Assembly: GCA_017626305.1 (NCBI GenBank)
Contig: JAGAIW010000138.1
Location: forward strand, 124,001-188,000
Source: Clostridia bacterium
Lineage (GTDB): Bacteria > Bacillota > Clostridia > Christensenellales > Borkfalkiaceae
Direction: 5' to 3'
DNA: 64,000 bases
Of the stretch, positions 23,570-31,311 are shown piece by piece. The position numbers were made by a program, and so were the translations under genes. Position 1 is the first letter of the stretch, and each line of letters starts with the position of its first letter. Below the pieces are notes generated by a model. It was given only the letters and a program-made list of their open reading frames with translations, searched no databases and was not told the origin of the DNA.

Positions 23570-26350
23570 TTAGTTAACGGTAATGTGCGTCTTTACGCCG
23601 TTCGTCTTATCCCAAGGAGAAACGTATGCCATTTCGCCGTATGCAGGAGCTACGCAATCGGTAAGCGTTGCGTAGATACCGTCCGAGAACGTGCTACTAT
23701 TGATTTCCACAGCACCTTGTGAGTTGGTATTCGTCGTATTAAACGTGCAACGCGTAAACGTAACCGTTTGTTTGTTACCGCTCTCGCAATACAAATTCAA
23801 ACCGCGGTCGTTATAGTTAAACGTACAATCGGTAAACGCAATATTCTTAGCGCCGTACGTCCAAACGCAATGTTCCGCGCCGTTCGCATCAAATTCACAA
23901 TTTACAAATTCAACGCTGTCCGCATACAAGAACTGCAAACCGATAATTTTACAGTTTTTATAAACGACCTTACCCGCATGTTGCAAGCCCTTATAAAGGC
24001 TTGTGCCAAATTTAACGGTTACGCCGTCAAACGTCAAATCCGCGCCGTTGATATCGCCGTTTCCTAAGGGTTTTGTCGCCAAATCAACAACCGTGTCCTT
24101 CGTACCGCTGAACACCACTTTCGCATTATTCATACTACCCTTAGGCAAGGTCAATTCACCCGCAGGCAACGCGATTTCTTTTGCCCCGTCCGCATTTACG
24201 GTTGCATTAGCAAGAACGTCGTCCCATTTACTAATTTTAACACTAAACGAACCGTCCGCATTTTCAACGTACTGGTAACCGTCGGCAATCGCGCCGTCAA
24301 AGCCCGCCTTCATCCAATTGCTCAAACCGTCAAGGTCATAGAACGTACCACCGTAAATGTTTACGTTGTCGGGCGTATTGCAATACCAAGGACCGAAGTC
24401 GCCGTAAAGGAAGTATTCGTACGTACCGCCGTATACGTTAATCATACCGTTGCCCGAACCGTAGAATACTTCACCGCTTTCACGTTTGTAATCTTCGCCT
24501 TTTTCAACCGTAGCGTCGTAAATATTGATAACCGCATCACCGCTCGCCCAGAATGCGTGGCTGGTGATATTACCCTTATTGCCGGCAATCGCAAACGTAC
24601 CGCCGTTTACGGTAACCGTACCGCTGGTAGCCGATACTACGCCGTGCGAACCGGAAACGAACTCGCCACCGTTAATCGTCAACGTACCGCCAGCGTTTTG
24701 TACGGGATAAATGTTTGCGCTAACCGTCGTCGAAACGATACTTGCGTTTTCAAGCGTTAAGTTCCCGCTGTTTTTCAACGCTTTGCCACCTTCAAACTTC
24801 ATGGTGTTGCCAGCCATGTCAATGGTGATTTCCACGTCTTGGGGAATTTCAACGTCTTCCGTAATGATAGCGTCGCCGCCAAGTAAGAGCTCCGTTTCAC
24901 CGCTTGCAATAGCGTTTTTAATCGCTTCCGCGCTGCCTACGTATACGTTTTCGCCATCCGTAGCCGAAGTAACTACATTGTTTTCTACGACTGCGCTGCC
25001 TACGATTCTGCCTACAACGGGCGCAATATTCTTTTGTTCTTCATAAACGCCTTTTTCGTCAAACGCTTGATAGCCTTCTACGAAGGAAAGCGTTGCGCCG
25101 TCTACGGTGTTGCCCGTAACCTTTACCCAGTTATCCGCAACCGCCGCACCGACAAGACCGCCGACGTCGCGATAACCTGCAACCGTTACGTTCTTTGCTA
25201 TGCAGCCTTTCACTTCACCACGGGAAGTCCAACCTACGATACCGCCAACCTTATCGCCGTTCATGTTATTCAAAGGAACAGCCGTTACCGTTACGTTTTC
25301 TACCGTACAGTTTTCCAAGCTGCCCGAAAGCTTACCGACGATACCGCCCACCCAATGCGAGCCGTTAATCGTCGCGTCCTTCACCGTCAAGTTCTTTACC
25401 GTCAGCTTTTGGTTGCCCCCGTCCGCATAACCGAACAACCCTACGCTTTCGTTGCCCGTTACCGTGAAGTTGGAAACGGTATACCCGTTACCGTCGAATT
25501 CTCCAAGGAAAGGATTACTTTCCGTACCGATAGGCATAAAAGGAGCGCCGTTCAAATCGATATTCGCTGCAAGACGATACTTAGGCAATGCCTGCGTCGT
25601 GGAAAGTACGGATACCTTGTTGGGGTTCGCGTATTGCGCGGACAATCTCCAAAGGTCGGTTGCGCTTTGAATAAGCGTGTACCCTTGCGCGTCCACAACG
25701 TTGCCGTCGTTGACGTCCGCGTTACCTTGGATAGCTTCTACATAATAAACGAGCTTTGCCGTCTTATTCTGGTATTCGTTACCTGCGTCTTTGGGGAGCG
25801 TAATCGTTACCAAAATTTTTCTTTCTACGTCCGACGTATTTTCGGGGAGTTGCGCCCAGTCAGCAACCGCCGCGCCGATAAACGTTTCCTTTTCCGCCTT
25901 TTCCGCTTCCGTGGTCGTTACGTCCGCAAACGTGATTTCCAAACCCTTCAAAAGACCCGTGTCTTCCGTAGGCAATACCACCGTTCTGTACATAGCGTTT
26001 ACGTTACTCTTGTTATCAAGGTCAATGGTAAACTGTACTTGGTCGCCGGGGGTCATGAGTTCCAAGTTCACGCTGTTTTCGGTGAAGGTTGCGCCGCCGC
26101 CGTTTTCAAACGCGGAGAAAATCGTCGTGCCCGTCGTTACGGGAGTAGCCGACCATTCACCCCAACCCACGCGGGATTTGGTAAGTACGTTGTCCGCTAC
26201 GGTCGCTTTGATTTCTACCGTACCTGCTTGCACGCCTACGTTTACTTGCGTTTCCGAAGTAAATAACGCGTACGTACCGCCAACCATCAAGCTTGCGCTC
26301 ATGGCAATAGTAGCAAACGACGTAAGCAAAAGTTTCGTCTTCTTTGTCAT
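23570..26350 (-). CDS. SipW-dependent-type (TasA-like) surface protein with beta-helix repeats
   Basis: This 926-residue exported protein has a TasA/camelysin-type signal segment ending in GGTYALFTSETQV and a TasA-like beta-sandwich (about residues 25-215). A GLUG-like repeat region (FDGNGYTVSNFTV, VGGIVGKLSG, VGGIVGW, VGGLVG; ~255-430) follows. The rest is a right-handed beta-helix-like tail rich in INGG/VNGG and NVYGG turns. SipW-type signal peptidases process such proteins into surface fibres. Its peptidase is probably the one at 59.2 kb. The start was chosen at the ATG after AAAGGAG. It is a close paralogue of the protein at 61.9 kb, and its promoter spacer holds a G8 tract. Confidence 0.85.
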   Translation of the reverse strand: MTKKTKLLLTSFATIAMSASLMVGGTYALFTSETQVNVGVQAGTVEIKATVADNVLTKSRVGWGEWSATPVTTGTTIFSAFENGGGATFTENSVNLELMTPGDQVQFTIDLDNKSNVNAMYRTVVLPTEDTGLLKGLEITFADVTTTEAEKAEKETFIGAAVADWAQLPENTSDVERKILVTITLPKDAGNEYQNKTAKLVYYVEAIQGNADVNDGNVVDAQGYTLIQSATDLWRLSAQYANPNKVSVLSTTQALPKYRLAANIDLNGAPFMPIGTESNPFLGEFDGNGYTVSNFTVTGNESVGLFGYADGGNQKLTVKNLTVKDATINGSHWVGGIVGKLSGSLENCTVENVTVTAVPLNNMNGDKVGGIVGWTSRGEVKGCIAKNVTVAGYRDVGGLVGAAVADNWVKVTGNTVDGATLSFVEGYQAFDEKGVYEEQKNIAPVVGRIVGSAVVENNVVTSATDGENVYVGSAEAIKNAIASGETELLLGGDAIITEDVEIPQDVEITIDMAGNTMKFEGGKALKNSGNLTLENASIVSTTVSANIYPVQNAGGTLTINGGEFVSGSHGVVSATSGTVTVNGGTFAIAGNKGNITSHAFWASGDAVINIYDATVEKGEDYKRESGEVFYGSGNGMINVYGGTYEYFLYGDFGPWYCNTPDNVNIYGGTFYDLDGLSNWMKAGFDGAIADGYQYVENADGSFSVKISKWDDVLANATVNADGAKEIALPAGELTLPKGSMNNAKVVFSGTKDTVVDLATKPLGNGDINGADLTFDGVTVKFGTSLYKGLQHAGKVVYKNCKIIGLQFLYADSVEFVNCEFDANGAEHCVWTYGAKNIAFTDCTFNYNDRGLNLYCESGNKQTVTFTRCTFNTTNTNSQGAVEINSSTFSDGIYATLTDCVAPAYGEMAYVSPWDKTNGVKTHITVN

Positions 26351-26428
26351 TTCTTTATTCTCCTTTGACAAAAATTTTTTTTCTATGTAAGTACATGCTA
26401 TACGTGCAGTATAGCATTATACGTATAT

Positions 26429-26459
26429 ATTATAGCACCCCCCCCACTGCGTTTGTCAA
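26429..26459 (-). promoter_or_regulatory. Promoter with homopolymeric G8 spacer, probable phase-variable switch
   Basis: Perfect TTGACA and perfect TATAAT hexamers are separated by 19 bp, of which eight consecutive positions are G (C in the given strand, 26438-26445). All other strong promoters in this window have 16-17 bp spacers. Slippage losing two G would restore 17 bp. The leader to the start codon is about 75 nt. Confidence 0.75.
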
Positions 26460-26512
26460 GTACTTTCACATATTTTTTTTGAATTTCACGGTTGAAATTT
26501 TTTGGCGCGGTT

Positions 26513-26560
26513 TCTTCCATGGGATTCTTCCCTTCACTACGTTTCGTTCAGAATGACGGG
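26513..26560. repeat. Dispersed intergenic repeat, locus 4
   Basis: A single copy (GGGATTCTTCCCTTCACTAC...TCAGAATGACG) lies between the ruvX terminator and the G-tract promoter. Confidence 0.8.
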
Positions 26561-26577
26561 TTAGTCAAAAGAAAAAT

Positions 26578-26604
26578 CCCCCGTGCGCAATAGCCGCACG
26601 GGGG
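26578..26604 (-). terminator. Terminator of ruvX-DUF1292
   Basis: CCCCCGTGCG pairs with CGCACGGGGG, followed by ATTTTTCTTTT on the minus strand. Confidence 0.9.
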
Positions 26605-26618
26605 CGAAAAAACGTTTT

Positions 26619-27377
26619 TTATTGTTCTAATTGCATGGCTTCGTCAGCGTCTTCAAAGTCTTCGTACTGATTGCAAAATTCCGCGAAAACTTCGTCTAAC
26701 AGCTGTTCGTCTTCCAAAGGATAGAGCATTTCGTTTTCTTCATCCAAGGTAAGAATAACCACTTCGTCTTGTTCTTCTTCCGTTTCGGGCTCTGCTTTTT
26801 GGAAAAAGCAATAGGTCGTTCCTTTATACGGCATAGTGCCGATATGCAGGAATTTTTCGGGCTTACCTTCGTCGTCCACAAGTTCGATAATGCGTTCTTC
26901 TTCCGATTCTTCCAAAAGTTCTTCGTTGTTCATAATTTTCTCCTTTTTGCGTTTTTGATTTTCTCTTTGCAAATAGCTTTCCAAAATATACGACGCGGCG
27001 ATAGAATCCACCGTCTTTTTACGATTGCCCTGCTTGACCCCGCCCATCATTTGCGTTTCCTTTGCCTGCAACGTGGTAAAGCGTTCGTCTTCTTCCACGA
27101 CGGGCAAGCCCGTCATGCTTTGCAACGCTTGGATAAACCGCTTGGTTTTTTCCGTTTGCTCGCTTGCCGTACCGTCGGCGTGGACGGGCATACCGCACAC
27201 GATAACGCCTACGCCTTTTTCCTGCGCAATTTTCGCAATCGCCGCAACGTCCGCTTGAAAATTATGCGTACGAAAATACGTTTCACAGGGCATAGCGTAT
27301 TCGTTAAACGGATCGGAAACGGCTACGCCTATTCGTTTGTCGCCTATATCGAAAGCAATCGCTCTTTTTTGTACCAT
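26619..27377 (-). CDS. ruvX: RuvX/YqgF Holliday-junction-resolvase-like protein fused to a DUF1292 domain
   Basis: Residues 1-~145 are a complete RuvX (YqgF) RNase-H-fold domain, with AFDIGDKRIGVAVSDP, VEEDERFTTLQA and VDSIAASYILESYL. RuvX takes part in 16S rRNA 3'-end maturation. Residues ~149-252 form a DUF1292 domain (ERIIELVDDEGKPEKFLHIG), normally a separate small gene next to ruvX. No stop lies between them. The junction keeps an AAGGAG site 7 nt before an in-frame ATG (26931-26933), so a separate 104-residue DUF1292 protein may also be made. The start was chosen at the ATG 6 nt after the -10 box; no ribosome binding site precedes it. Confidence 0.85.
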   Translation of the reverse strand: MVQKRAIAFDIGDKRIGVAVSDPFNEYAMPCETYFRTHNFQADVAAIAKIAQEKGVGVIVCGMPVHADGTASEQTEKTKRFIQALQSMTGLPVVEEDERFTTLQAKETQMMGGVKQGNRKKTVDSIAASYILESYLQRENQKRKKEKIMNNEELLEESEEERIIELVDDEGKPEKFLHIGTMPYKGTTYCFFQKAEPETEEEQDEVVILTLDEENEMLYPLEDEQLLDEVFAEFCNQYEDFEDADEAMQLEQ

Positions 27378-27383
27378 GCTATT

Positions 27384-27412
27384 ATTATACCACAAGTTTT
27401 CCCTTCCGTCTA
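27384..27412 (-). promoter_or_regulatory. Promoter of ruvX, predicted leaderless start
   Basis: TAGACG, a 17-bp spacer and TGG-TATAAT. Only six nucleotides separate the -10 box from the ATG, so the transcript should begin at or within 1-2 nt of the start codon. Confidence 0.75.
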
Positions 27413-27452
27413 TTGTTTATGCGAAAAAAGCAAAAATATTTTTTCACTTCAA

Positions 27453-27482
27453 GCATAAAAACGCCTTCCCCTTGTCATACTG
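27453..27482 (+). promoter_or_regulatory. Sigma-G-like sporulation promoter
   Basis: GCATA, an 18-bp spacer and CATACTG fit the Bacillus sigma-G consensus (GHATR-N18-CATnHTA) except for the last base. It lies 39 bp before a small membrane protein gene. No good sigma-A promoter was seen there. Confidence 0.5.
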
Positions 27483-27521
27483 ACAGTACACGGGAGTATT
27501 CCCGAACAAAAGGAGTTTTCT

Positions 27522-27728
27522 ATGGAAAAATTTGCAATCGGCGTACTCGTATGCGGCGCGGTGGGCGCGTTGCTTATCGCCAACAATTACCGAATGCGGC
27601 AGCTCGTCCAAAAGGGACAGGAAGAAATACAAAACAAACTCAACCAAATGATGGACGAAAAGCTGTGCGCTATGAAACACGGCGCGGCTACGCCGCAGTA
27701 TTATCCCAAAGACGAAGAAACAGAATAA
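27522..27728 (+). CDS. Small membrane protein, possibly forespore-expressed
   Basis: I do not recognise this 68-residue protein. It has one N-terminal hydrophobic segment (residues ~5-20, FAIGVLVCGAVGALLI), then an amphipathic charged helix with heptad-like spacing and a polar tail. It has a strong AAAGGAG site. The sigma-G-like promoter upstream suggests expression in the forespore, which would fit a spore-membrane or small spore protein. This rests on the promoter match alone. Confidence 0.7.
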   Translation: MEKFAIGVLVCGAVGALLIANNYRMRQLVQKGQEEIQNKLNQMMDEKLCAMKHGAATPQYYPKDEETE

Positions 27729-27743
27729 GTTCCTTCGCAAAAG

Positions 27744-27772
27744 CAATCCCGAACCGCCACGGTTCGGGATTG
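27744..27772. terminator. Bidirectional terminator
   Basis: CAATCCCGAACC pairs perfectly with GGTTCGGGATTG between two convergent genes. TTTCCGTTT follows on one side and GCTTTTGC on the other. Confidence 0.85.
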
Positions 27773-27779
27773 TTTCCGT

Positions 27780-28424
27780 TTACTTTTGCAGGCGTTTATT
27801 CTCCGCTTTCAAACGTTCGTTTTCCAAACGCAAACGCTCGTTTTCCGATTTCAAGGCTTGGGCTAATCTATCGTACAAGGCGTTGATTTCGTTTTCCAAG
27901 CGCCGCTGCAAAAAATCCCTATCGGGCAGCGTTTTTTGCTTGTTTTTAACGCCGTTCATGCGTTGGCGCAAGCTTTCCGCTTCTTCCTTTAAACCCATCT
28001 CTTCGGCAAGCGCAGCAATACGCGACGGTTCTTTTTTCAAGGTATTACGGTATTTGTTTTGCAAGCGCAACATTAGCTTATCGTCCCCGCCCGAAAGATT
28101 GTAAATCGCACGGCGAACGGACATACCCTTGCTCTTTTCCGCTAAAATACTGCGCAAGGTTTCGTCCGTTTCTTCTTTGGAAAATTCACGGATTTTTTCT
28201 ACGCTAAGCGCCGAGCCGTCCAAAAGACGAGTGATACGTTCGTCCTTTTTTTCGTTTTTCATCAGCGCGTAATAATAATTGCGCACGCTGCCTTTCGCCC
28301 TGCCGCGCTGCGTACCGTAGCTTTCAAACAGGTAAGTAAGCGTTTTACCGCGGCGCTTGCCTTCCTTGATATAATCCACCAAACTTTTCGCTTCTTCTTC
28401 CGTGTAGCCGTTAATCTTATTCAT
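27780..28424 (-). CDS. Unrecognised regulator-like protein with two Myb-like repeats and a leucine zipper
   Basis: This 214-residue protein seems to contain two tandem helical units of about 50 residues. The first starts at GYTEEEAKSLVDYIKEGKRR and ends in GRAKGSVRNYYYAL. The second starts at FSKEETDETLRSILAEKSKG and ends in LMLRLQNKYRN. Their similar spacing suggests an internal duplication of a Myb/SANT-like DNA-binding fold. The last ~45 residues are a leucine-zipper coiled coil (ENERLRLENERLKAENKRLQ). A DNA-binding dimer is likely. The start follows AAAGGAG. I recall similar proteins in Clostridia, but no named function. Confidence 0.65.
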   Translation of the reverse strand: MNKINGYTEEEAKSLVDYIKEGKRRGKTLTYLFESYGTQRGRAKGSVRNYYYALMKNEKKDERITRLLDGSALSVEKIREFSKEETDETLRSILAEKSKGMSVRRAIYNLSGGDDKLMLRLQNKYRNTLKKEPSRIAALAEEMGLKEEAESLRQRMNGVKNKQKTLPDRDFLQRRLENEINALYDRLAQALKSENERLRLENERLKAENKRLQK

Positions 28425-28517
28425 AAACGTTCTCCTTTTTTCTTGGTCTGCACGGTGATTATTTACGCATTTTATCCTTTTTATACATTTATTTTTTACA
28501 AAAGAATACAATAGAGT

Positions 28518-29423
28518 ATGAAAATTTATTTTTTATCTTCCATACCCTGTATCTTGACCGTCAACGGCGCGTATTTCGGCGTTACCGACGGGTTTTCCCG
28601 CTTTGCCGAAGTTTGCCTTTCCGACAGACTTTTTATTCAATTTACGCCCGAAAACGCGCAACCGATTGCCTTTTTCCTTGACGAAAATATCCGTTTTACA
28701 CCCCCTAGCGGGTGCGCGGTTTACCGTATGCCCGACGCGATAGCCATCTACGCCCAAGCGTTTACGCCCACCGATTTAAGCCTACGCCCTATCGCTCAAT
28801 GCAAAGGCAAAAACGCCACCGCTACGCTCTATCAACAGGGGCTTGTGTATTTGTCCATTTCTCACGAAAACGGAACGTTTATTTCGCCCATAGACTTCGC
28901 GTTTGAACGCGCAACGCTCCACGAAGAACGCGGATTGTTTTTTCTTGCTACCGTCGATAGATTAGCCGTTTATAACCAAAATGCCGAACGGCTGTTTGAC
29001 GAACGGGTGCGAGAATACCGCACGGACGGGGACAGATTATACGCCACCTTGCGTCTTTTAGACAGCTTGGGACGGACGGCAGAAGGAGTCTGGCGTATGT
29101 CTGACGACGGATTTGAACGGGAGAGCTATACCTTAAAGCAGGCGACGGCGGACGGTGGTTTGCCAAGCGGCTTGCTAACCTACGCCTTTTTAGAAAGCGT
29201 GTTGCTCGGCGGGGATTTTCTCCCCTTTCTCGACGAAGAGCTTATCCAAAAAGCCCAACGATTACGCGAATATTTAGGGAATTTTATCGCCGTTACGCCG
29301 ACGAATACGCCTGACGTTTGCGCGTTGATTTTTCCAAAAGGTGAACGGCTTTTCGACGTTAAATACCTAAAAACGACCCTAAACGGAGATAAAATCGTCG
29401 ATTTGGCGTATATACTTCCATAA
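28518..29423 (+). CDS. Conserved-looking protein of unknown function
   Basis: This 301-residue soluble protein has no signal peptide or membrane span and no motif I recognise. It appears beta-rich in the N-terminal two-thirds and alpha-helical in the part around residues 205-255. There is no Shine-Dalgarno before the ATG. An AATACAAT element ends only 5 nt upstream, so the mRNA may be leaderless. That element also resembles the sigma-E -10 consensus CATACAAT, but the -35 is weak for either sigma factor. Confidence 0.7.
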   Translation: MKIYFLSSIPCILTVNGAYFGVTDGFSRFAEVCLSDRLFIQFTPENAQPIAFFLDENIRFTPPSGCAVYRMPDAIAIYAQAFTPTDLSLRPIAQCKGKNATATLYQQGLVYLSISHENGTFISPIDFAFERATLHEERGLFFLATVDRLAVYNQNAERLFDERVREYRTDGDRLYATLRLLDSLGRTAEGVWRMSDDGFERESYTLKQATADGGLPSGLLTYAFLESVLLGGDFLPFLDEELIQKAQRLREYLGNFIAVTPTNTPDVCALIFPKGERLFDVKYLKTTLNGDKIVDLAYILP

Positions 29424-29462
29424 TCTACCGTCGATTTTTTACATAACCCCCCTATGCTTTAC

Positions 29463-29491
29463 TTGACAAACGGTTTATTTTCGTATACAAT
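29463..29491 (+). promoter_or_regulatory. Sigma-A promoter of the 76-residue protein gene
   Basis: Perfect TTGACA, a 17-bp spacer and TACAAT. Confidence 0.88.
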
Positions 29492-29526
29492 GATATCGCA
29501 AATATGAAAAAATGAGGTATATCACT

Positions 29527-29757
29527 ATGCAAAAAACCATCTGTAAAAAAGTGTACGACACGCAAACGTCGACGCTTATCAAAAAAGTAACGTGGGGCGA
29601 ATACGGCAATCCCGCCGGATATGAAGAAAGCCTGTACCAAACGGAAACGGGCAACTACTTCCTGTACACCAACGGCGGCGCGGAAAGCAAATACACCAAA
29701 GAAGACATCACGAGAATGGGCGCTGAAAAAGCAAAAGCTTGGCTTGCCAACCACTAA
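29527..29757 (+). CDS. Small conserved hypothetical protein
   Basis: This 76-residue protein has no membrane span. It is patterned as short strands with YDTQTSTLIKK, GNPAGYEESLYQTETGNYFL and YTNGGAESKYTKEDI, ending in a short helix. I recall similar small proteins in Clostridia without a known role. The ATG after GAGG was preferred to one five codons earlier that lacks a ribosome binding site. It is expressed alone from a strong promoter and closed by a strong terminator. Confidence 0.75.
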   Translation: MQKTICKKVYDTQTSTLIKKVTWGEYGNPAGYEESLYQTETGNYFLYTNGGAESKYTKEDITRMGAEKAKAWLANH

Positions 29758-29772
29758 TTTTTTTGAACGAAA

Positions 29773-29803
29773 AAACCGCTTGGACTTTTGGTCCAAGCGG
29801 TTT
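29773..29803. terminator. Bidirectional terminator
   Basis: AAACCGCTTGGAC pairs perfectly with GTCCAAGCGGTTT between two convergent genes. A long T run follows on the plus strand and an A run precedes it. Confidence 0.9.
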
Positions 29804-29816
29804 ATTTTTTTAATGA

Positions 29817-30686
29817 TTAGTATTTGGTTACTTTAATCGATTTTACAACGATAGGCGCTTTGGGTACTTCGTATATCTGCGTCATTTCGTCGTTGGCGGT
29901 GAACACGTCGTCCGTATTGATATCCATAACCATTTCTTCGGTAAAGTCGTCCGTTTCGTCGCCGTACGTTTTTTCGATATAATCGTTAATCGCTTCCTGT
30001 AAATCTTCCAACGTTTCTTTGCCTTCGTCGGTGGGCGTAGCAAACGTGCAGTAGTTGCTATTCGTCGTGCTAATCGTTTTGAAGGAAATGAAGAACTGCG
30101 ACGTCGCGCTGTTGTATTCGTATTCCGAATAACGCAACCATTCGTTGGAGTTTACGGGCTGGATATCGATAGGTTGATTTGCTTTCTCCCCTTTGTCCGT
30201 ATAATACATAGTCAAAGACCCAAACGTTTCGCTAAGCAGTTTTCCGTTTTCTACGGAGAAGTAGTTATCGGAAAATTCACCGTAAAGGGTATACAGCGCC
30301 GTACCGTTAGCGTCGGGTTTACCGTTCCATACGGTGGTGGGGAAGTTTTCATACGTTTTTACGATATCGTAATACTTTTGATAATCCAGCGCGCCCGTAT
30401 CCGTCAACTTATACGCGCCCGTATACATACGGTTGGACGCATAGTCGTGAATACACATACCGTCATAATACTTATTTTCCGCAAGCGCCAAGAAGTGCGC
30501 CGTCGTAGAAGGAGCAATTTTTCTATACAATACGTAGTCTACGGTATACGTTTTATTGTTAAACGTCAGCTCCATTTCAATTTCAGGACGGTCGGATTCG
30601 CAACCGCTGAACATGGCAACGGACGTTGCGCAAGCCAAAGCCGCCATCGTTAAATGAAGTATCTTTTTCGTCGTCTTTTTCTGCAT
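29817..30686 (-). CDS. Lipoprotein with a degenerate cyclophilin-like domain
   Basis: This 289-residue protein has a lipoprotein signal ending in MFSGC (lipobox Cys near residue 28). Parts resemble a cyclophilin peptidyl-prolyl isomerase. APSTTAHFLALAENKYYDGM matches the family's strand-helix start (P.TV.NF..L...GYYDG). ATSQFFISF stands where NGSQFFI normally lies. The catalytic Arg context (FHR) is replaced by IHDYASNRM, so activity is doubtful. It is a monocistronic envelope protein. The start after GGAG was chosen. Confidence 0.65.
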   Translation of the reverse strand: MQKKTTKKILHLTMAALACATSVAMFSGCESDRPEIEMELTFNNKTYTVDYVLYRKIAPSTTAHFLALAENKYYDGMCIHDYASNRMYTGAYKLTDTGALDYQKYYDIVKTYENFPTTVWNGKPDANGTALYTLYGEFSDNYFSVENGKLLSETFGSLTMYYTDKGEKANQPIDIQPVNSNEWLRYSEYEYNSATSQFFISFKTISTTNSNYCTFATPTDEGKETLEDLQEAINDYIEKTYGDETDDFTEEMVMDINTDDVFTANDEMTQIYEVPKAPIVVKSIKVTKY

Positions 30687-30736
30687 AATCATATCTCCAT
30701 AGGACGGCAGTATACCGCCCGCATTTTCACATATCT

Positions 30737-30765
30737 ATTTTAGCCTTTATTTACAATTCCGTCAA
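30737..30765 (-). promoter_or_regulatory. Sigma-A promoter of the cyclophilin-like lipoprotein
   Basis: TTGACG, a 17-bp spacer and TAAAAT, about 50 nt before the start codon. Confidence 0.8.
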
Positions 30766-30842
30766 GCGGTTTTGGGATATTTTTACCAAATTTTATCTCT
30801 TTTACACAAAAGCCGAGCATTTTTCCGTATAAACGATAAAAA

Positions 30843-30863
30843 GACGGCTGAAAATCAGCCGTC
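30843..30863 (-). terminator. Terminator of rplJ-rplL
   Basis: GACGGCTGA pairs with TCAGCCGTC, followed by TTTTTATCG on the minus strand. Confidence 0.88.
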
Positions 30864-30884
30864 CTTTTCGTCGGTAAATAAAGC

Positions 30885-31259
30885 TTATTTAAGTTCAGCG
30901 GTAGCGCCGTTTTCTTTAAGCTTAGCAACCAAAGCTTCTGCGTCTGCTTTGGGAGCGTTTTCTTTGATAACGCCCATAGCTTCAACAGCTTTCTTCGCGT
31001 CTGCAAGACCAAGACCCGTAGCTTCACGAACAACTTTGATGATCGCGATTTTGTTAGGCCCGATATCTTTAAGAACAACGTCGAATTCGGTCTTTTCTTC
31101 CGCTGCGGGAGCTGCTTCTGCCGCTGCGCCTGCAACAGCGCCTGCTGCTACGGGAGCTGCTGCGCTTACGCCGAATTCAGCTTCCAATGCTTTAACAAGT
31201 TCGTTCAATTCAAGAACGGTCATAGATTTTACTTCTTCAATAAGTTTTTGTACGTCCAT
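30885..31259 (-). CDS. rplL: 50S ribosomal protein L7/L12
   Basis: L7/L12 forms the flexible stalk that recruits translational GTPases. The 124-residue product has the N-terminal dimerisation helix, an Ala/Gly-rich hinge ([20 protein letters not shown], residues ~36-55) and the compact C-terminal domain ([21 protein letters not shown]). It follows rplJ and ends the transcript. Confidence 0.97.
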   Translation of the reverse strand: MDVQKLIEEVKSMTVLELNELVKALEAEFGVSAAAPVAAGAVAGAAAEAAPAAEEKTEFDVVLKDIGPNKIAIIKVVREATGLGLADAKKAVEAMGVIKENAPKADAEALVAKLKENGATAELK

Positions 31260-31311
31260 AGTAATTTTAATCTCCTTTTTTAATTTAATGAATGTGATTT
31301 TTAATTAGTAA

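Noticed and set aside
25034..26266. Long 410-codon open frame on the plus strand
   Set aside because: It is antisense to the surface protein gene, Arg/Val-rich and without a ribosome binding site; a shadow of the repetitive coding strand. The 395-codon minus-strand frame at 62185-63372 is the same effect in the paralogue.
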